Below, piece by piece: positions 32,401 to 42,986 of a stretch of 64,000 nt of DNA (positions within the stretch are counted from its first letter, which is position 1; the number at the start of each line of letters is the position of its first letter). Source of the stretch: Microthrixaceae bacterium (GTDB lineage: Bacteria; Actinomycetota; Acidimicrobiia; Acidimicrobiales; Microtrichaceae); the NCBI GenBank assembly GCA_027493675.1, contig JAOSKI010000042.1, positions 106,218 through 170,217 of the forward strand. The letters are read 5' to 3'. A model generated the notes under the pieces. That model did not search any database and had not been told where the DNA came from. It saw only the letters and a program-made list of their open reading frames with translations. Made by a program: the position numbers and the translations under genes.

Positions 32401-32466
32401 GGTGAAGACCCGATCGCCCTCCCCCGGTGTCTCCCACCTTGTGTCTCCCACCCGGTGTCTTCACCC
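32401..32466 (-). repeat. Repeat-bearing leader upstream of hom
   Basis: On the plus strand three direct copies of GTGTCTCCCACC (the third altered to GTGTCTTCACCC) lie at 32427, 32441 and 32455, a 14-base period. An exact 9-bp inverted repeat, GGTGAAGAC (32401-32409) and GTCTTCACC (32457-32465), encloses them. The block sits 60-125 bases upstream of the hom start, in the gap after the DUF559 gene. It could be a structured leader or regulator-binding array; there is no leader peptide rich in Thr/Ile codons that I can see. Confidence 0.6.
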
Positions 32467-33414
32467 GACGGCCTCGTCCAGGGCGTGCAGCATCCGCTGC
32501 TCGTAGATCCTCCGGATCTCCGTGGCTGTCTCGACGGGAGCAGCGAGGAACTGCTCGTGCGGGTAGCGGATCGTCTGCCAGCCCTCTGCGGCTGCCTGAG
32601 CATCGCGGCGCCCGTCGACACGGCGCGATTGCCCGCTCACGCAACCCGCGACCATCGCATTCGACGATCAGGCGCGGCTGCAACCACGCGCGGTCACAGA
32701 GCTCCGCAGGTCCATCGTCACCGGGGCGGCGGTACTGGGGCACTCCGGAGGCAACCCGGCGAGCCTGATGACGTGCCGGAACGATCGCTCCAAGTCCGCT
32801 GCGCACGGACCGAACCGGGGCAGATAGCAGGACACCAGCTCCTCGAGGATTCCGAGGGACGCCTTGCCTCGGCAGCCACAGAGCCTCATCACCGCGAGCA
32901 GTTCGTCAGGGGTGACCAGACGTTCCGCAGTAGCCTGGTCGAGCCAGGTCTCGAGAACTCGCTTCGTCGAGCCCGGTGCCAGGTCGACGATCGTGCGAGC
33001 AACCGATGTGACGGTGAGCCCACCGATCCGCACGAGCTGTCCCGGTGCCAGGTCGCCCCGCTGGAACAGGCGCCCGGCGCCGTACCTGCGGTTGCTGCCC
33101 GAAGGCACCGTGAGACACGGCGTGCTCGGAGCGACTCCCGGCAATCCGTGCAACCGGGCGGCGGACCGGTGGCTGACCACGCTGTCGTGTCCGACGTGAA
33201 GATGAGCCGTCCACAGATCCCCCATCCAGTTCCTGTGCGCATCCGGCAGGCACAGCACCCTGCTGGTCAATCGCACCCAGCGACCTGTTCGCAACCTCGA
33301 TGTGATGAGTGACGAGCCGTCGGGTCCGCACGCGCGGACCTGAGCGCGGGTGAAGCGTCCCAACTGGCGCTCCGCAGTCGCCGCGATCGCAGTGTCGATG
33401 GGTGTAGTGGTCAT
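32461..33414 (-). CDS. AbiEi-type N-terminal domain plus DUF559 (Vsr-like endonuclease fold) protein
   Basis: About 317 residues. The N-terminal part resembles AbiEi-family winged helix plus linker (QLGRFTRAQVRACGPDGSSL, RTGRWVRLTSRVLCLPDAHR, VVSHRSAARLHGLPGV, VTSVARTIVDLAPGSTKRVL). The C-terminus, recovered across indels near 32720 and 32640, has RLIVECDGRGLR and RRDAQAAAEGWQTIRYPHEQ, the acidic pair of DUF559, a PD-(D/E)XK-like domain. Such proteins are frequent in actinobacteria and are often called type IV antitoxin-like; no AbiEii toxin gene is next to it. It interrupts the usual lysA-hom junction. Confidence 0.75.
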
Positions 33415-33522
33415 GTGCCGATCGTCGCCCGGACCGAGCCCTCGGTCCACGGGTCGGGCGCCCCGGTACGAAGTCCGCGCGTCGGCCACGACGATCCTCG
33501 GACGCCCTGCGCAGCGACCGCC

Positions 33523-34802
33523 TCAGGCGAGGTCTGTGGCCAACAGGTCGCTGACCGTCTCGCGCCGAACCACCATGCGGGCCTCGCCATCGCGCGCGAA
33601 CACCACGGGCGGGCGAAGCACCTTGTTGTAGTTGCTGCCCATCGAGTGACCATAGGCACCGGTGACCGGTGTGGCGAGGACGTCGCCGATGGCGAGGTCC
33701 CCGGGCACCCAACCCTCGCGCACGATCAGGTCACCCGACTCGCAGTGCTTCCCGACCAGCCTGATCGGCATCTCCCGTTCGGCACGCACGGCCCTCGGTA
33801 GGAACGTCTCGTAGCCCGAGCCGTACAGGACCGGGCGCGGATTGTCGCTCATGCCCCCGTCGACCGCGACGTAGGTGCGCACCCCGGGGATGAACTTGAT
33901 GGTGCCGACCTCGTAGAGGGTGATACCGGCCTGGGCGACTATCGCTCGACCGGGCTCAGCCGCGATCGAGGCGGGAAATGCCGGCGTCGCGGCAGGCACG
34001 GACGATCGCCCAGGCCCACGATGCGAGAGTCGGGGCCTCCTCGCCCTCCACATGCGCGACGCCCAACCCACCGCCCACGATCAGCTCCGGGCAGGTCCTC
34101 GGCGACCACGAACGGGGCCACGCTGCGCAGACCCTCGAGGAAGTTCTCCACGCTGAAGACCTGGGACCCGATGTGCATGTGAAGGCCCACCAGATCCATC
34201 GCCGCGGACCCCCGCGCCCGCTCCACCGCTGCATGCGCCTGGCCGGTGGCGAGCGGGAACCCGAACTTCGAGTCCAGGTTGCCGGTCTGCACGTGCTCGT
34301 GGGTGTGGACCTCGATTCCGGGGTTGATCCGCAACAGCACCGTCGGTGCGTCCATGCCGTCCGCCACGAGGGCCTCGATCCGGTCCAGCTCGGCGTCCGA
34401 GTCGACCACGATCCTACCGACACCGGCATCCATGGCGGCACGCAACTCCCACAGTGCCTTGTTGTTGCCGTGCATCACGAGACGGTCGGCCGGTACGCCC
34501 GCAGCGAGCGACACCGCGAGCTCTCCGCCGGTGGCCACATCCAGTCGCATGCCCTCCTCGTGCGCGAGGCGGGCCATCGCACGACACAGAAACGCCTTGG
34601 TGGCGTAGATCGCGCCGTCGGGACCGAGTGCGTCGACGGCCTCCGCGGCACGGGCACGCAGGTGCACCTCGTCGTAGACGAACAGCGGGGTGCCGAAATC
34701 GGAGGCTAGATCGACCAGTGCGACACCGCCGATGAGGAGTCCACCGTGGGCGTCCTCGCTCGCAGTGTCGGGCAGCAGCCCGAAGGGCAGTGCGCTCATC
34801 AC
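33523..34802 (-). CDS. lysA: Diaminopimelate decarboxylase
   Basis: Last step of lysine synthesis, PLP-dependent. PLP lysine in GAIYATKAFLCRAMARL, glycine-rich/histidine region GLHMHIGSQVFSVENFLEGL, and active-site cysteine in KHCESGDLIVREG. One break near 34090-33950 separates the barrel from the C-terminal domain (TYVAVDGGMSDNPRPVLYG). About 426 residues. Lies four bases downstream of argS, so likely translationally coupled. Confidence 0.95.
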
Positions 34803-34806
34803 GGCC

Positions 34807-36474
34807 TCACATCGACTCGGGAGCGGTGACGCCGAGCAGGTCGAGGCCCACTCTCAGGCCGGTGCGGGCGGCCACTGCGAGCCACCACCTGGCCTGACGC
34901 AGCTCCTCGGGGGTGTCGGGTGACAGGATCGGGCAGTCGTGGTAGAAGCCATGGACCGCCCCGGCCAACTCGCGGACCCAGGTCGTGACCTTGTGTGGCG
35001 CACGTTCGCGGGCGGCCAACTCGACGATCGCGGGGAGTTCGTGCAGCACCCTCAGCACCGCGAGCTCGCGCTCGTGGGTGAGCAGCGATAGCTCCACCGC
35101 GTCCAGCGGCGCTCGCTCGAAACCGCGCTCGGCCGCGACCCGGCCGATCGAGTTGAGTCGGGCGTTCGCCATCTGCACGTAGAACACCGGGTTCTCGTTG
35201 GACTGCGCCACGATGAGGTCCAGGTCCACGGTCTGAGGCGTATCCACCGACTGCAACAGGTAGGTGAGGCGCACCGCGTCCGCCCCCACCTCGTCGATCA
35301 GCTCCTCGAGGGTGACAAGATCCCCCGAGCGCTTGGAGATCCTCACCTCCTGGCCGTGGCGTTCGAGGCGTACCAGTTGCGTGATGACCACCTCCAGATC
35401 ATCCGCGTCGTGCCCCAACGACTCCACGGCTGCCTTCATGCGCGCCACGTAACCATGGTGGTCGGCGCCCCAGACATCCACCAGCAGTTGCCACCCGCGG
35501 GCGAACTTGTCACGGTGGTAGGCGATATCGGGAAGGAGATAGGTGTACTCCCCGTCGGACTTGACGAGCACCCGATCCTTGTCGTCTCCATACATGCTCG
35601 AGCGCAGCCAGACCGCACCGTCGCGGTCCTCCACGACACCACGCTCACGCAGGTCCGCGAGTGCGGTGTCGATCGCGCCCGTTGCAACCATCTCACGTTC
35701 GGAGAACCAGCGGTCGAATGTGACGTTGAGCGCGCCGAGCACCCGGCGCTGGTGGTCCAACGCGTACGCGTACCCCCACTCGCCGGGCTCGGCGCCCTCG
35801 GGCATCAGCGCAGCCCAATCCGAGACGTAGCCACCCTGGTAGCCGCCTTCGGGTGGCTCCTCGCCGCGGGCGCGCTGCGAGGCTGTCCGCGAACACCTCC
35901 ATCTGCACGCCACGGTCGTTGATGTAGAACTCGCGCCCGACCTCGTACCCACAGAAGGCCAGCAGCCGGGCGAGGGCGTCGCCGTAGGCGGCACCCCGCG
36001 CATGCCCGGCGTGCACGGGTCCGGTCGGATTCGCCGACACGAACTCCACCAGCACGCGGGTTCCCTCCCCGGTCTGCGAACGCCCGTAGTCCGTACCTGC
36101 CCCTGTCACCGCACCGATGACGTCGTGCAACCACGCCGGTGACAACCGGAAGTTCACGAATCCGGGTCCGGCGGTCTCGACGGACTCCAGGTGCTCCAGG
36201 CCGGCGTCCGACAGCGCGCCCACGAGGGACTCGGCCAGCTCCCTCGGATTGCGGCCGTTGCGCTTGGCCAATGCAAGAGCCACGTTGGTGGAGAACTCGC
36301 CATGGTCGGGGTTCGCCGGCCGCTCCAAGTGCACCTCCGACGGGTCGCTCGGGGCGCCGTCGAGCTCCATCGCCAGAGACCGCCGGCTATGGCCGAGCGG
36401 ATGCGGTCCTCGATGCCCTGAGGGCGCGCGTCACCCCGAAGGGCGGCGTCTGCAGGGGTGCTGTCGGCAGTCAT
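34807..36474 (-). CDS. argS: Arginyl-tRNA synthetase
   Basis: Class I synthetase, about 555 residues. The HIGH-type motif is in SANPTGPVHAGHARGAAYGD; the KMSKS-type site is HGQEVRISKRSGDLVTLEEL; anticodon-binding C-terminal domain from NENPVFYVQMANARLNSIGR onward. Indels near 36390 and 35890. It heads the argS-lysA-hom-thrC-rho unit and is divergent from a tRNA-Arg gene 111 bases away. Confidence 0.95.
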
Positions 36475-36544
36475 GGAGAGCCGATGCTACCGGTGAGTCG
36501 ATGCGGCCCATAGCTGGTTGGCGGGCCTCGCGCCGTGATGCGTC

Positions 36545-36574
36545 TGTAAACCGGGGACGGGCGCACACTACGAT
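36545..36574 (+). promoter_or_regulatory. Possible promoter of tRNA-Arg
   Basis: TGTAAA at 36545-36550 and TACGAT at 36569-36574 are 18 bases apart, and the tRNA begins 12 bases after the -10-like box. Spacing and -10 fit a housekeeping sigma promoter; the -35 match is weak. Confidence 0.35.
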
Positions 36575-36585
36575 GCACCTCCCGA

Positions 36586-36657
36586 GCCCCCGTAGCTCAG
36601 GGGATAGAGCAGTGGCCTCCGGAGCCATGTGCGCAGGTTCGAATCCTGCCGGGGGCG
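36586..36657 (+). tRNA. tRNA-Arg, anticodon CCG
   Basis: Cloverleaf by eye: acceptor GCCCCCG/CGGGGGC, D stem GCTC/GAGC, anticodon stem GTGGC/GCCAT with loop CTCCGGA (anticodon CCG, reading CGG), T arm GCAGG TTCGAAT CCTGC, discriminator G. CCA is not encoded. It lies opposite argS, whose product charges it. Confidence 0.97.
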
Positions 36658-36665
36658 CGTTTCCT

Positions 36666-36742
36666 GCCACACCCCCGGCGAACTGAAGGCTCTCAGCCAC
36701 CTATGCGGTCGCCCACACCCTTCAGTTCGCCGGGGGTGTGGC
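36666..36742. repeat. 53-nt palindromic element, copy 2, with extended 24-bp stem
   Basis: The conserved 53-nt core is 36678-36730. Here the flanks also pair, so arms 36666-36689 and 36719-36742 form an unbroken 24-bp stem. The element begins 8 bases after the tRNA and 19 bases before the stop of the LytR-CpsA-Psr gene on the other strand, so it separates convergent transcripts. The loop keeps CCACCTATGCGGT and CCAC. Confidence 0.88.
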
Positions 36743-36761
36743 GGGGGCGGCGCGGGGCGGG

Positions 36762-38401
36762 TCAGTCGCACTCCAACCCGGCGGGGGGCGACCCCCGGAG
36801 TCCACCCTGGTGTGGTGGTCGTGGTAGTGGACGTCGAAGATCCCGCGGTGGCGTTCGAGCCGGGGGAGGCACTCCCTCACCGGAGCTCCCGGGCAGATCC
36901 TCAGAGGCGGCATCGGAGCCGCCGCCCCCGGAATCCTCGGACGGCTCAGCGACGGTCTCGAAGTCACCACCGAGGGTGACCACCACCTCTCCACCCTCGA
37001 GGGACGCGCCTTCCTCCACGATGGGATCGGGGCCCAGCCAGGCCGCCACCAGCTCTCCCATCGACTCCGCCCCGGGAGCATGGGTGACGGTGGTACGAGC
37101 CTGCTCCTTGGCGGCCGTGTCCACCGTACCGATCTCGAATCCACCTTCGGAGTACACGTAGCTCACCCGTCGGGCCTCACCGGTGACGCCTCCGGCGTTG
37201 AAGATCGACACTCTCACATCGCCGGGCGCAGGCGGTGGGGTCGTTGTCGTGGTCACTTCCGTTGGGGGATTCGTGCCGGCGAACAGAGCGAGCGTCGCGG
37301 CCGAGACGTCCTCATCCATGCGCACGATGGACGCACCCCCGCTGGTGCGATCCCCTCCACGGTGAGGGAGTGGGTCTGAAGCCGCTGAGGATCCAAGTGC
37401 GAGAAGCGACGGCCCAGAGCGAGGATGTCCCCGAAGCCCAACCCCGAATCGAGGGTTGTCGCGCCGAGAGCCGCATCCACCAGTCCCTTCAGACGTGGCA
37501 GGTCGTCGAGCCCCATCGAGCTCGTCCTTGCGATCGCTGCGCGCATCAGGAGCTGCTGGCGCGTCATACGTCCCAGATCACCCGAGCCGTCGGTGTGCCA
37601 ACCCTCGGAGTCCTTCCATTGGAGGTGCCGCGACCGGGCGAAGGCAAGCCCCCTGGGGACCGTTCAACACAACGCATCCAGGTTCGGAGATCGACAGCCC
37701 GGAGTTGCGGTCGCGCACCGGGGAATCGAAGTACATCGGCACGCCACCGAGAGCGTCGATCAGCTTCTGGAACCCGACGAAGTCGACCTCCGCGAAGTGG
37801 TGGACCGGAATGCCCAGGTTCTCCTCGATCGCGTCGATCAGCGTCTGGGTGGACTCGGCATAGGCGGCGTTGATGCGATCCTCGGAGCCATCGGGAAGGG
37901 TCACCCACAGGTCACGCGGGATGGACAGCACGTCGATGCGTTCCTCATCCGGGGAGATCCGCAGGATCGCCATGCTGTCGGAACGCCGGCCGCCCGGGGC
38001 GTCCTCGCCCAGGAACAGCGGGCGTTGGGGTCGTCGGCATCCACCGACTCCCTGCTGTCGGAACCGACGACCAGGTAGTTGCGGGGTCGACCGTGGGCCA
38101 CCTCCGCGAGGTCGACGTCGACGCGATCGACCCGCTGGTAGGTCCACCATCCGTAGCCCGCCACCAACAGCGCTGCGACGACGACGAAGGCAAGGATCCC
38201 CACGAGGATCCGACGCCGCCGCCGGGTGGTGGTCGACCGTCGCTTCCGGGGGCGCCGCACGACACCGGCGCCATCGACAGCCTGCGTGCCGCCGTCGGGA
38301 CGCCCGCGACGGCCGGAGCCCGAGGGCGGACGCGAACCGGTTTCACGTAGCCGCCTCGGGCGCGTGAGTTCGTCGGGGTCGTCGTCGGAGGCCACTGACA
38401 C
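36762..38401 (-). CDS. LytR-CpsA-Psr (LCP) family protein with LytR_C domain
   Basis: Membrane-anchored phosphotransferase family that attaches polymers such as arabinogalactan or teichoic acids to peptidoglycan. Basic cytosolic N-terminus (RRPRKRRSTTTRRRRR), one membrane helix (ILVGILAFVVVAALLVAGYG), LCP domain (MAILRISPDEERIDVLSIPR; DRINAAYAESTQTLIDAIEE; VDFVGFQKLIDALGGVPMYF), and a C-terminal LytR_C domain (VRVSIFNAGGVTGEARRVSY). Indels near 38010, 37640, 37340 and elsewhere. GTG at 38401 (or 38395) fits the basic N-terminus. Confidence 0.88.
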
Positions 38402-38497
38402 GCAAGCGTAATGCGAGACCGCCCCGCCCCCGTAGACACCGGGGTAGGCAATGCCCCCGGTCCCTGGCACTCCGCACAGACCGGTTTCCAGGCGCTG

Positions 38498-39736
38498 TCA
38501 GCCCTTCTGCTCCACCTTCGGCTCACGAGGCAGGCCGAGCACCCTCTCACCGACGATGTTGCGTTGGATCTCCGCGGTTCCGCCCCAGATCGTCTCCGAA
38601 CGCGAGAAGAAGAACGCCGACATCATCTGGCTGACGGGGTAGCCGTCACGACCTGTGGCGCGCATCGTGGCAGGCCAGAGACCTCGTCACCCGCGGTGGA
38701 CAGGAAGCTCTCGGTACCCCAGATCTCCAGCGCAAGCTCCATCGCGTCGCGATGCATCTCGGACCAGAACATCTTGTTGGTCACTCCGAGCACGGTCACG
38801 CCCATGTCTTTGCGTCCCTCGACCGTCGCGGTGAGTGATCGCAGCCCGTTGATCCGCAGAATCTGGGTCTTGGTGTAGAAGCGCATCAGACCCTGACGGA
38901 TCCGTTGGTCCGATATCACCCCGTTCGCGATCGCCTTGGCCTCCATCAGCCGGTACTCCTCCTCGAAGCGCCGGTATCCGGTGGTGGCCGACATGCCGCG
39001 TTCGAACCCGAGTGTGTCGTTGGCCACCTTCCAGCCGTTGTTGACGCCACCCACGACGTTGTCGATCGGACAACGGGCATCGGAGAAGAACACCTCGTTG
39101 AACTCCGCGGTGCCATCGGGTTGGACGATCCCACGTACCTCGATGCCGTCCTGCTTCATCGGCACCAACAGATACGAGATTCCCGCCTGCTTCTTCACCT
39201 CCGGGTCGGTGCGTGCCAGCAGGAAGCAGTAGTCGGCGAACTGGGCCTGGGTGGTCCAGACCTTCTGTCCGTTGATCACCCACTCGTCGCCGTCCTGCAC
39301 CGCCGTGGTCTTCGGGAGGCGAGGTCTGAACCCGAGTCCGGCTCTGAGAACCCCTGGCACCATCGCATGGAGCCGTCGAGGATCCTGGGCAGGAAGTACT
39401 TCTTCTGTTCCTCGGTCCCGTTGGCCAGGATGGTCGGCCCCACGAGCGTGTCGCCGAAGAAGTCGGCTCGCATTGGCGCCTTCCGCGGGCGAACTCCTCG
39501 GAGAGCACGACGCCCTGCATGGTCGAGAGCCCCTTACCGCCGTACTCCTCGGGCCAGGTGGCACAGATCCACCCGCCTTCGTGGAGCCTGGTGGTCCACT
39601 GCTCGTTGAACGCCGCCTTCTGCTCCGGGGTCATCTCGAAGCCGTCGTCGAACCAGCCGTCGGGCAGGTTCTCCTCGAGCCACGCCCGGATCTCGCCGCG
39701 GAACTCCTCTGCTTCGGGTGGATACGTCAGGTCCAT
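38498..39736 (-). CDS. Acyl-CoA dehydrogenase
   Basis: FAD flavoenzyme of about 412 residues. N-terminal helical domain ([20 protein letters not shown]), [15 protein letters not shown] flavin loop, [20 protein letters not shown], and after an indel near 38670 the C-terminal [27 protein letters not shown] motif. Further indels near 39480 and 39330. It would pass electrons to the EtfAB pair encoded at 50465-52347. Long-chain or steroid side-chain substrates are possible but not shown. Confidence 0.92.
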
Positions 39737-39840
39737 CCACCAATCCTGACCGGGCCGTCAGGATCGGACAAGGAGGTGCCGCCGCCCCCACGCCGGCTAT
39801 CGCATTTGTGCGGAACAGCCGCTCGCCTACCATGCCGACC

Positions 39841-41008
39841 ATGACTGTCGATCCGGCTCGCCTCGACGCAGTGCAGTCGCCCGGTGGCGCAACCAATGGA
39901 AGGAGCTCAAGGAACAGGTCATAGACACGGGCCTGTGCACCGGTTGCGCGGGATGTGTCATCGCATGCCCCCACGACGTGATCGGGTACAACCACGAGCA
40001 GGGCGGCTACAGGCCCTTCCACCTCATGGAGGAGCTCGGACCGAACGACTGCATACACGGCCAGAAAGGCTGCAATGAGTTGCACCCGGGCATGTCCCCG
40101 CTTCGGCATCTGGGAGGCCCAGGCGGACGACCACCTCTTCGCCCGCACCCGCACCAAGCCGAGGTGGCCGGGATCTACCACGACATCCTGTTGACCCGTG
40201 CGAGTGAGCAGACCGTGTTGGAGCAGGGTCGGACGGCGGGCTCGTGTCGGCGATCCTGATCTGGGCGCTCGAGAACGACTTCATCGACGCGTCGCTCGTC
40301 AGCTACCTCGAAGGCGGCAAGGACTCATGGAAGACCCGGCCGGGAGTGGCTGCAACCCGCAAGGAGATCCTCGACGCAGCAGGCAGCCGATACACCTATT
40401 CGGCGAACACCCTGGCCTACGACGAAGCCGTCGAGGCCGGCCACGAGCGCCTTGCACTGGTGGGAACGGGCTGCCAGAGCTCATCCCCACCGGCCGTGTG
40501 GAGCCGCAAGGTCGGCAAGGTCGGCAAACCGTTCGTGTTCAACATCGGTCTTCTGTGCCTCCAAGACCTCGACGACGCGATCTTCGAGGAGCTCTTCGAG
40601 CCAAGTACGGCTGCGCCGGTCCGACATCGAGAAGATGAACATCAAGGGCGTCTTCCAGATCTGGACCCACGACGGCACCTACCGTGAGATCAACCTGAAG
40701 GAGTGTCACGCATGGACACGTCAGGGCTGCATCTACTGCCCCGACTTCGCAGCCGAACATGCGGACATCTCCCTGTGGCGGCATCGGCGAGAACGCCGAC
40801 TGGACGCTCACGATCGTACGGACCGAACTGGGCCACGAGATCATCGGCCACATGATCGACCAAGGGGTGATCGAGCCAAGCCCGGTGACTCGGATCCGGA
40901 GGCGATCACCCTGATGCGCAAGCTCGCGCAACGCTCTCGCAGCCGCTGGCCCAACACCGCCGAGGTGAGCATCCGCGTGGGGTACCCGACGGCACCACCG
41001 CGCACTGA
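39841..41008 (+). CDS. FrhB-like coenzyme F420 hydrogenase/dehydrogenase beta-subunit family protein
   Basis: About 389 residues across many indels. An N-terminal iron-sulfur motif, LCTGCAGCVIACPHDVIGY, is followed after repair by a second one, CTRACPRFGIWEAQ. Then LVSYLEGGKDSWKTRPGVAA, LALVGTGCQ and FNIGLLCLQDLDD, and a third cysteine group CHAWTRQGCIYCPDFAAEHA DISL as in the FrhB C-terminal domain, which binds FAD and F420. The end is uncertain; a TGA at 41006 is reached with one indel. No hydrogenase partner genes are nearby, so it probably acts as a stand-alone F420-dependent reductase. Confidence 0.75.
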
Positions 41009-41088
41009 GACCCAACCTCGCTCCATTCAGGGGGTGCGGGGCCTTGGTGGTCGGTGGTGTTCTGGGCGAGTAGCAGTTTGCCGTGGGG

Positions 41089-42553
41089 TCACGGAACACT
41101 TTGACTTGGGTGGCGGGGGTCGAGGTTGGCGGATGTGGCTCGTTGCCGGTGTGCCTCCGCGAGGTGTGCCGGCAGGTCTGCGATGTCGTAGCGCAACAGG
41201 GTCCATGGCCGGTCACAGTGCATCAACCCGTGGTGGCGTCGACACAACAGGGCACCGTCGTCGATGTCGGTTCGCCCGCCTTGGGTCCAGGGGGGTTTCG
41301 TGGTGTGCATCACAACGTGAGGCGGGTTAGTCACATCCTGGGAACACACACCCGCCGTCACGAACCACGAGTGCCTGTTTCTGGGCAGGGGTGAACAACC
41401 GCACGGTGCGTCCCAGGTTGAGTGGGTTCCCGCTGGTGTCTGTGATCACTGGTTGGAGGTGTGCTTCACAGATCAACACCGCTGTGGTGGCTGCGTCCAG
41501 GCTGGTTCCATCTGGTGTGTGCACCCGGGTCGGGTTGCCGTCACGGCTCTGCTGTGATGGTCACATTGACCGACACCACCGGTTTCGGGGTGTTCGGGTT
41601 GATCACCGCCACGGCGTATCAGTTCGACCACTGCTCTGGCCCGTAGCACCCCCATAGGGGTATCGGGATCCCAGTGGTGTCGTGTTCGCGTGCAGCGCCA
41701 CGGTACTGACGATCCGTTTCAGCACAGATGATCGCTTCGATCTCCACCGCGTTGTGCCCTGGAGAGCTCCAGGGTGACGCAGATGACCTTTCGAAATCGT
41801 GTCCCATGGCTGCGGTGTCCCGGTCACCGCAATCAGGTTCGACACCATCGGCATCCAACATCGCTGCAACCTGACAGAGATGAGCAACGAAGACGCTGTA
41901 CCGGTGATACTTGCGAACCGCACCAAATCGTCCTGGGCCTGAACGAGGGTGTCGGTGATCCGCTCGTTGCACACCCCGGCGAGCGCCAACACATGATCGA
42001 CTGACACCACCCCGGCTGCGAGCGCCACAGCGAAACCGTCGAAACGTTGCAATGTCCGAGCAACCTTGAGTTCACGACCCACCGTCGTGTCACTGCTGTG
42101 TGTGCGATGTGCTTTCCAGCGTTTGGTTGACAACCCTGTTTCGGTTTCGGTGACCCCCAGCGAATCCAACCGGCCGATCGTGACGGCTTTCACCGCGTCA
42201 AGCGGCGTTGCAGACCCTCCAGAGCCAACACCGTGCCCATCAAAGCCTCACCATCCAAAGCCCCCGACCTCGACCCCACCCAGCGTCGACACCAGATCGG
42301 CCATCAACCCCTCGACATCACGCACCGCATCCGGTGCCCCATCATCGATCAGGCACTCGTTGACCCACTGCTCAGCGGCCCACACCCGCCACCGCGCAAG
42401 AGCATCCCCAGACCCGCTCTCCCCGACCCGCTCTCCCCCGAACGGCTCTCCCGAAGCTCTCCCCGACCGACCCAACCCATCCTCGTACATACGTTCGATG
42501 ATAGACACGGGGTGCGACACCCGAATCGGACCCGCAGTCCCCGATCCGCTCAT
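41089..42553 (-). pseudogene. DUF222/HNH endonuclease family protein, interrupted
   Basis: The N-terminal half is DUF222-like (RWRVWAAEQWVNECLIDDGA, VKAVTIGRLDSLGV, FAVALAAGVVSVDHVLALAG), the C-terminus an HNH domain: VVRDGGCVFPGCD, then CDAHH and TDIDDGALLCRRHHGLMH. An in-frame TAA (41327-41329) lies between GCD and CDAHH, where such proteins usually carry a residue like Arg; there are also indels near 41290, 41600 and 42200. Base composition is lower in GC than the neighbours. The family is multicopy and mobile-like. Either a decayed copy or one affected by read errors. Confidence 0.7.
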
Positions 42554-42623
42554 CCACGAGAAGGCTCACAGGCCCGGGATGACAGCCCGCATGGCCCGCC
42601 CGGCACGCCGACCGACCGACGCT

Positions 42624-42956
42624 CTAGTCCAGGTCGCTCACGGCTACGGCTGTCTCACCGTCGTAGTCGAACATCGACCGCACAGGCATGATGTCGGCGA
42701 TCGCCACCACCGGCAGGCCCTCGGCGGGGCAGAGCCGGTGAGTGAGGATCTCCTGCAGACCCATCCGCCGGCGCGGCACGCTTGCGCTCTCCGGAACCGT
42801 CAGGAGCCTCCAGTAGCGGGGATGCCATGAACATACGATCGGCCGGTTGGTCGCCCGGCTCAAGGGCCAAACGACCCATTGTGCGAGGATCCGATCAACC
42901 GACGAGCGTGCCGGGCGGGTTCCCAGAGGCGCCCAGGCACCCTGGCACACCGTCAC
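42624..42956 (-). CDS. Small unknown protein, frameshifted
   Basis: Two frames combine into a plausible short protein: LEPGDQPADRMFMASPLLEA (frame of 42655-42879) followed by RRRMGLQEILTHRLCPAEGL PVVAIADIMPVRSM and a terminus AVAVSDLD. I recognise no family and there is no signal peptide or membrane segment. The start is uncertain. It is kept because the joined sequence has protein-like composition on the coding strand of its neighbours. Confidence 0.35.
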   Translation of the reverse strand: MTVCQGAWAPLGTRPARSSVDRILAQWVVWPLSRATNRPIVCSWHPRYWRLLTVPESASVPRRRMGLQEILTHRLCPAEGLPVVAIADIMPVRSMFDYDGETAVAVSDLD

Positions 42957-42986
42957 GCCGTGGGATGCACCCCGTGGCGAGTGCAG

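Noticed and set aside
36586..36742. Phage or island attachment site at tRNA-Arg
   Set aside because: No integrase gene and no second copy of the tRNA 3' end were seen; the palindrome beside it recurs at other non-tRNA junctions.
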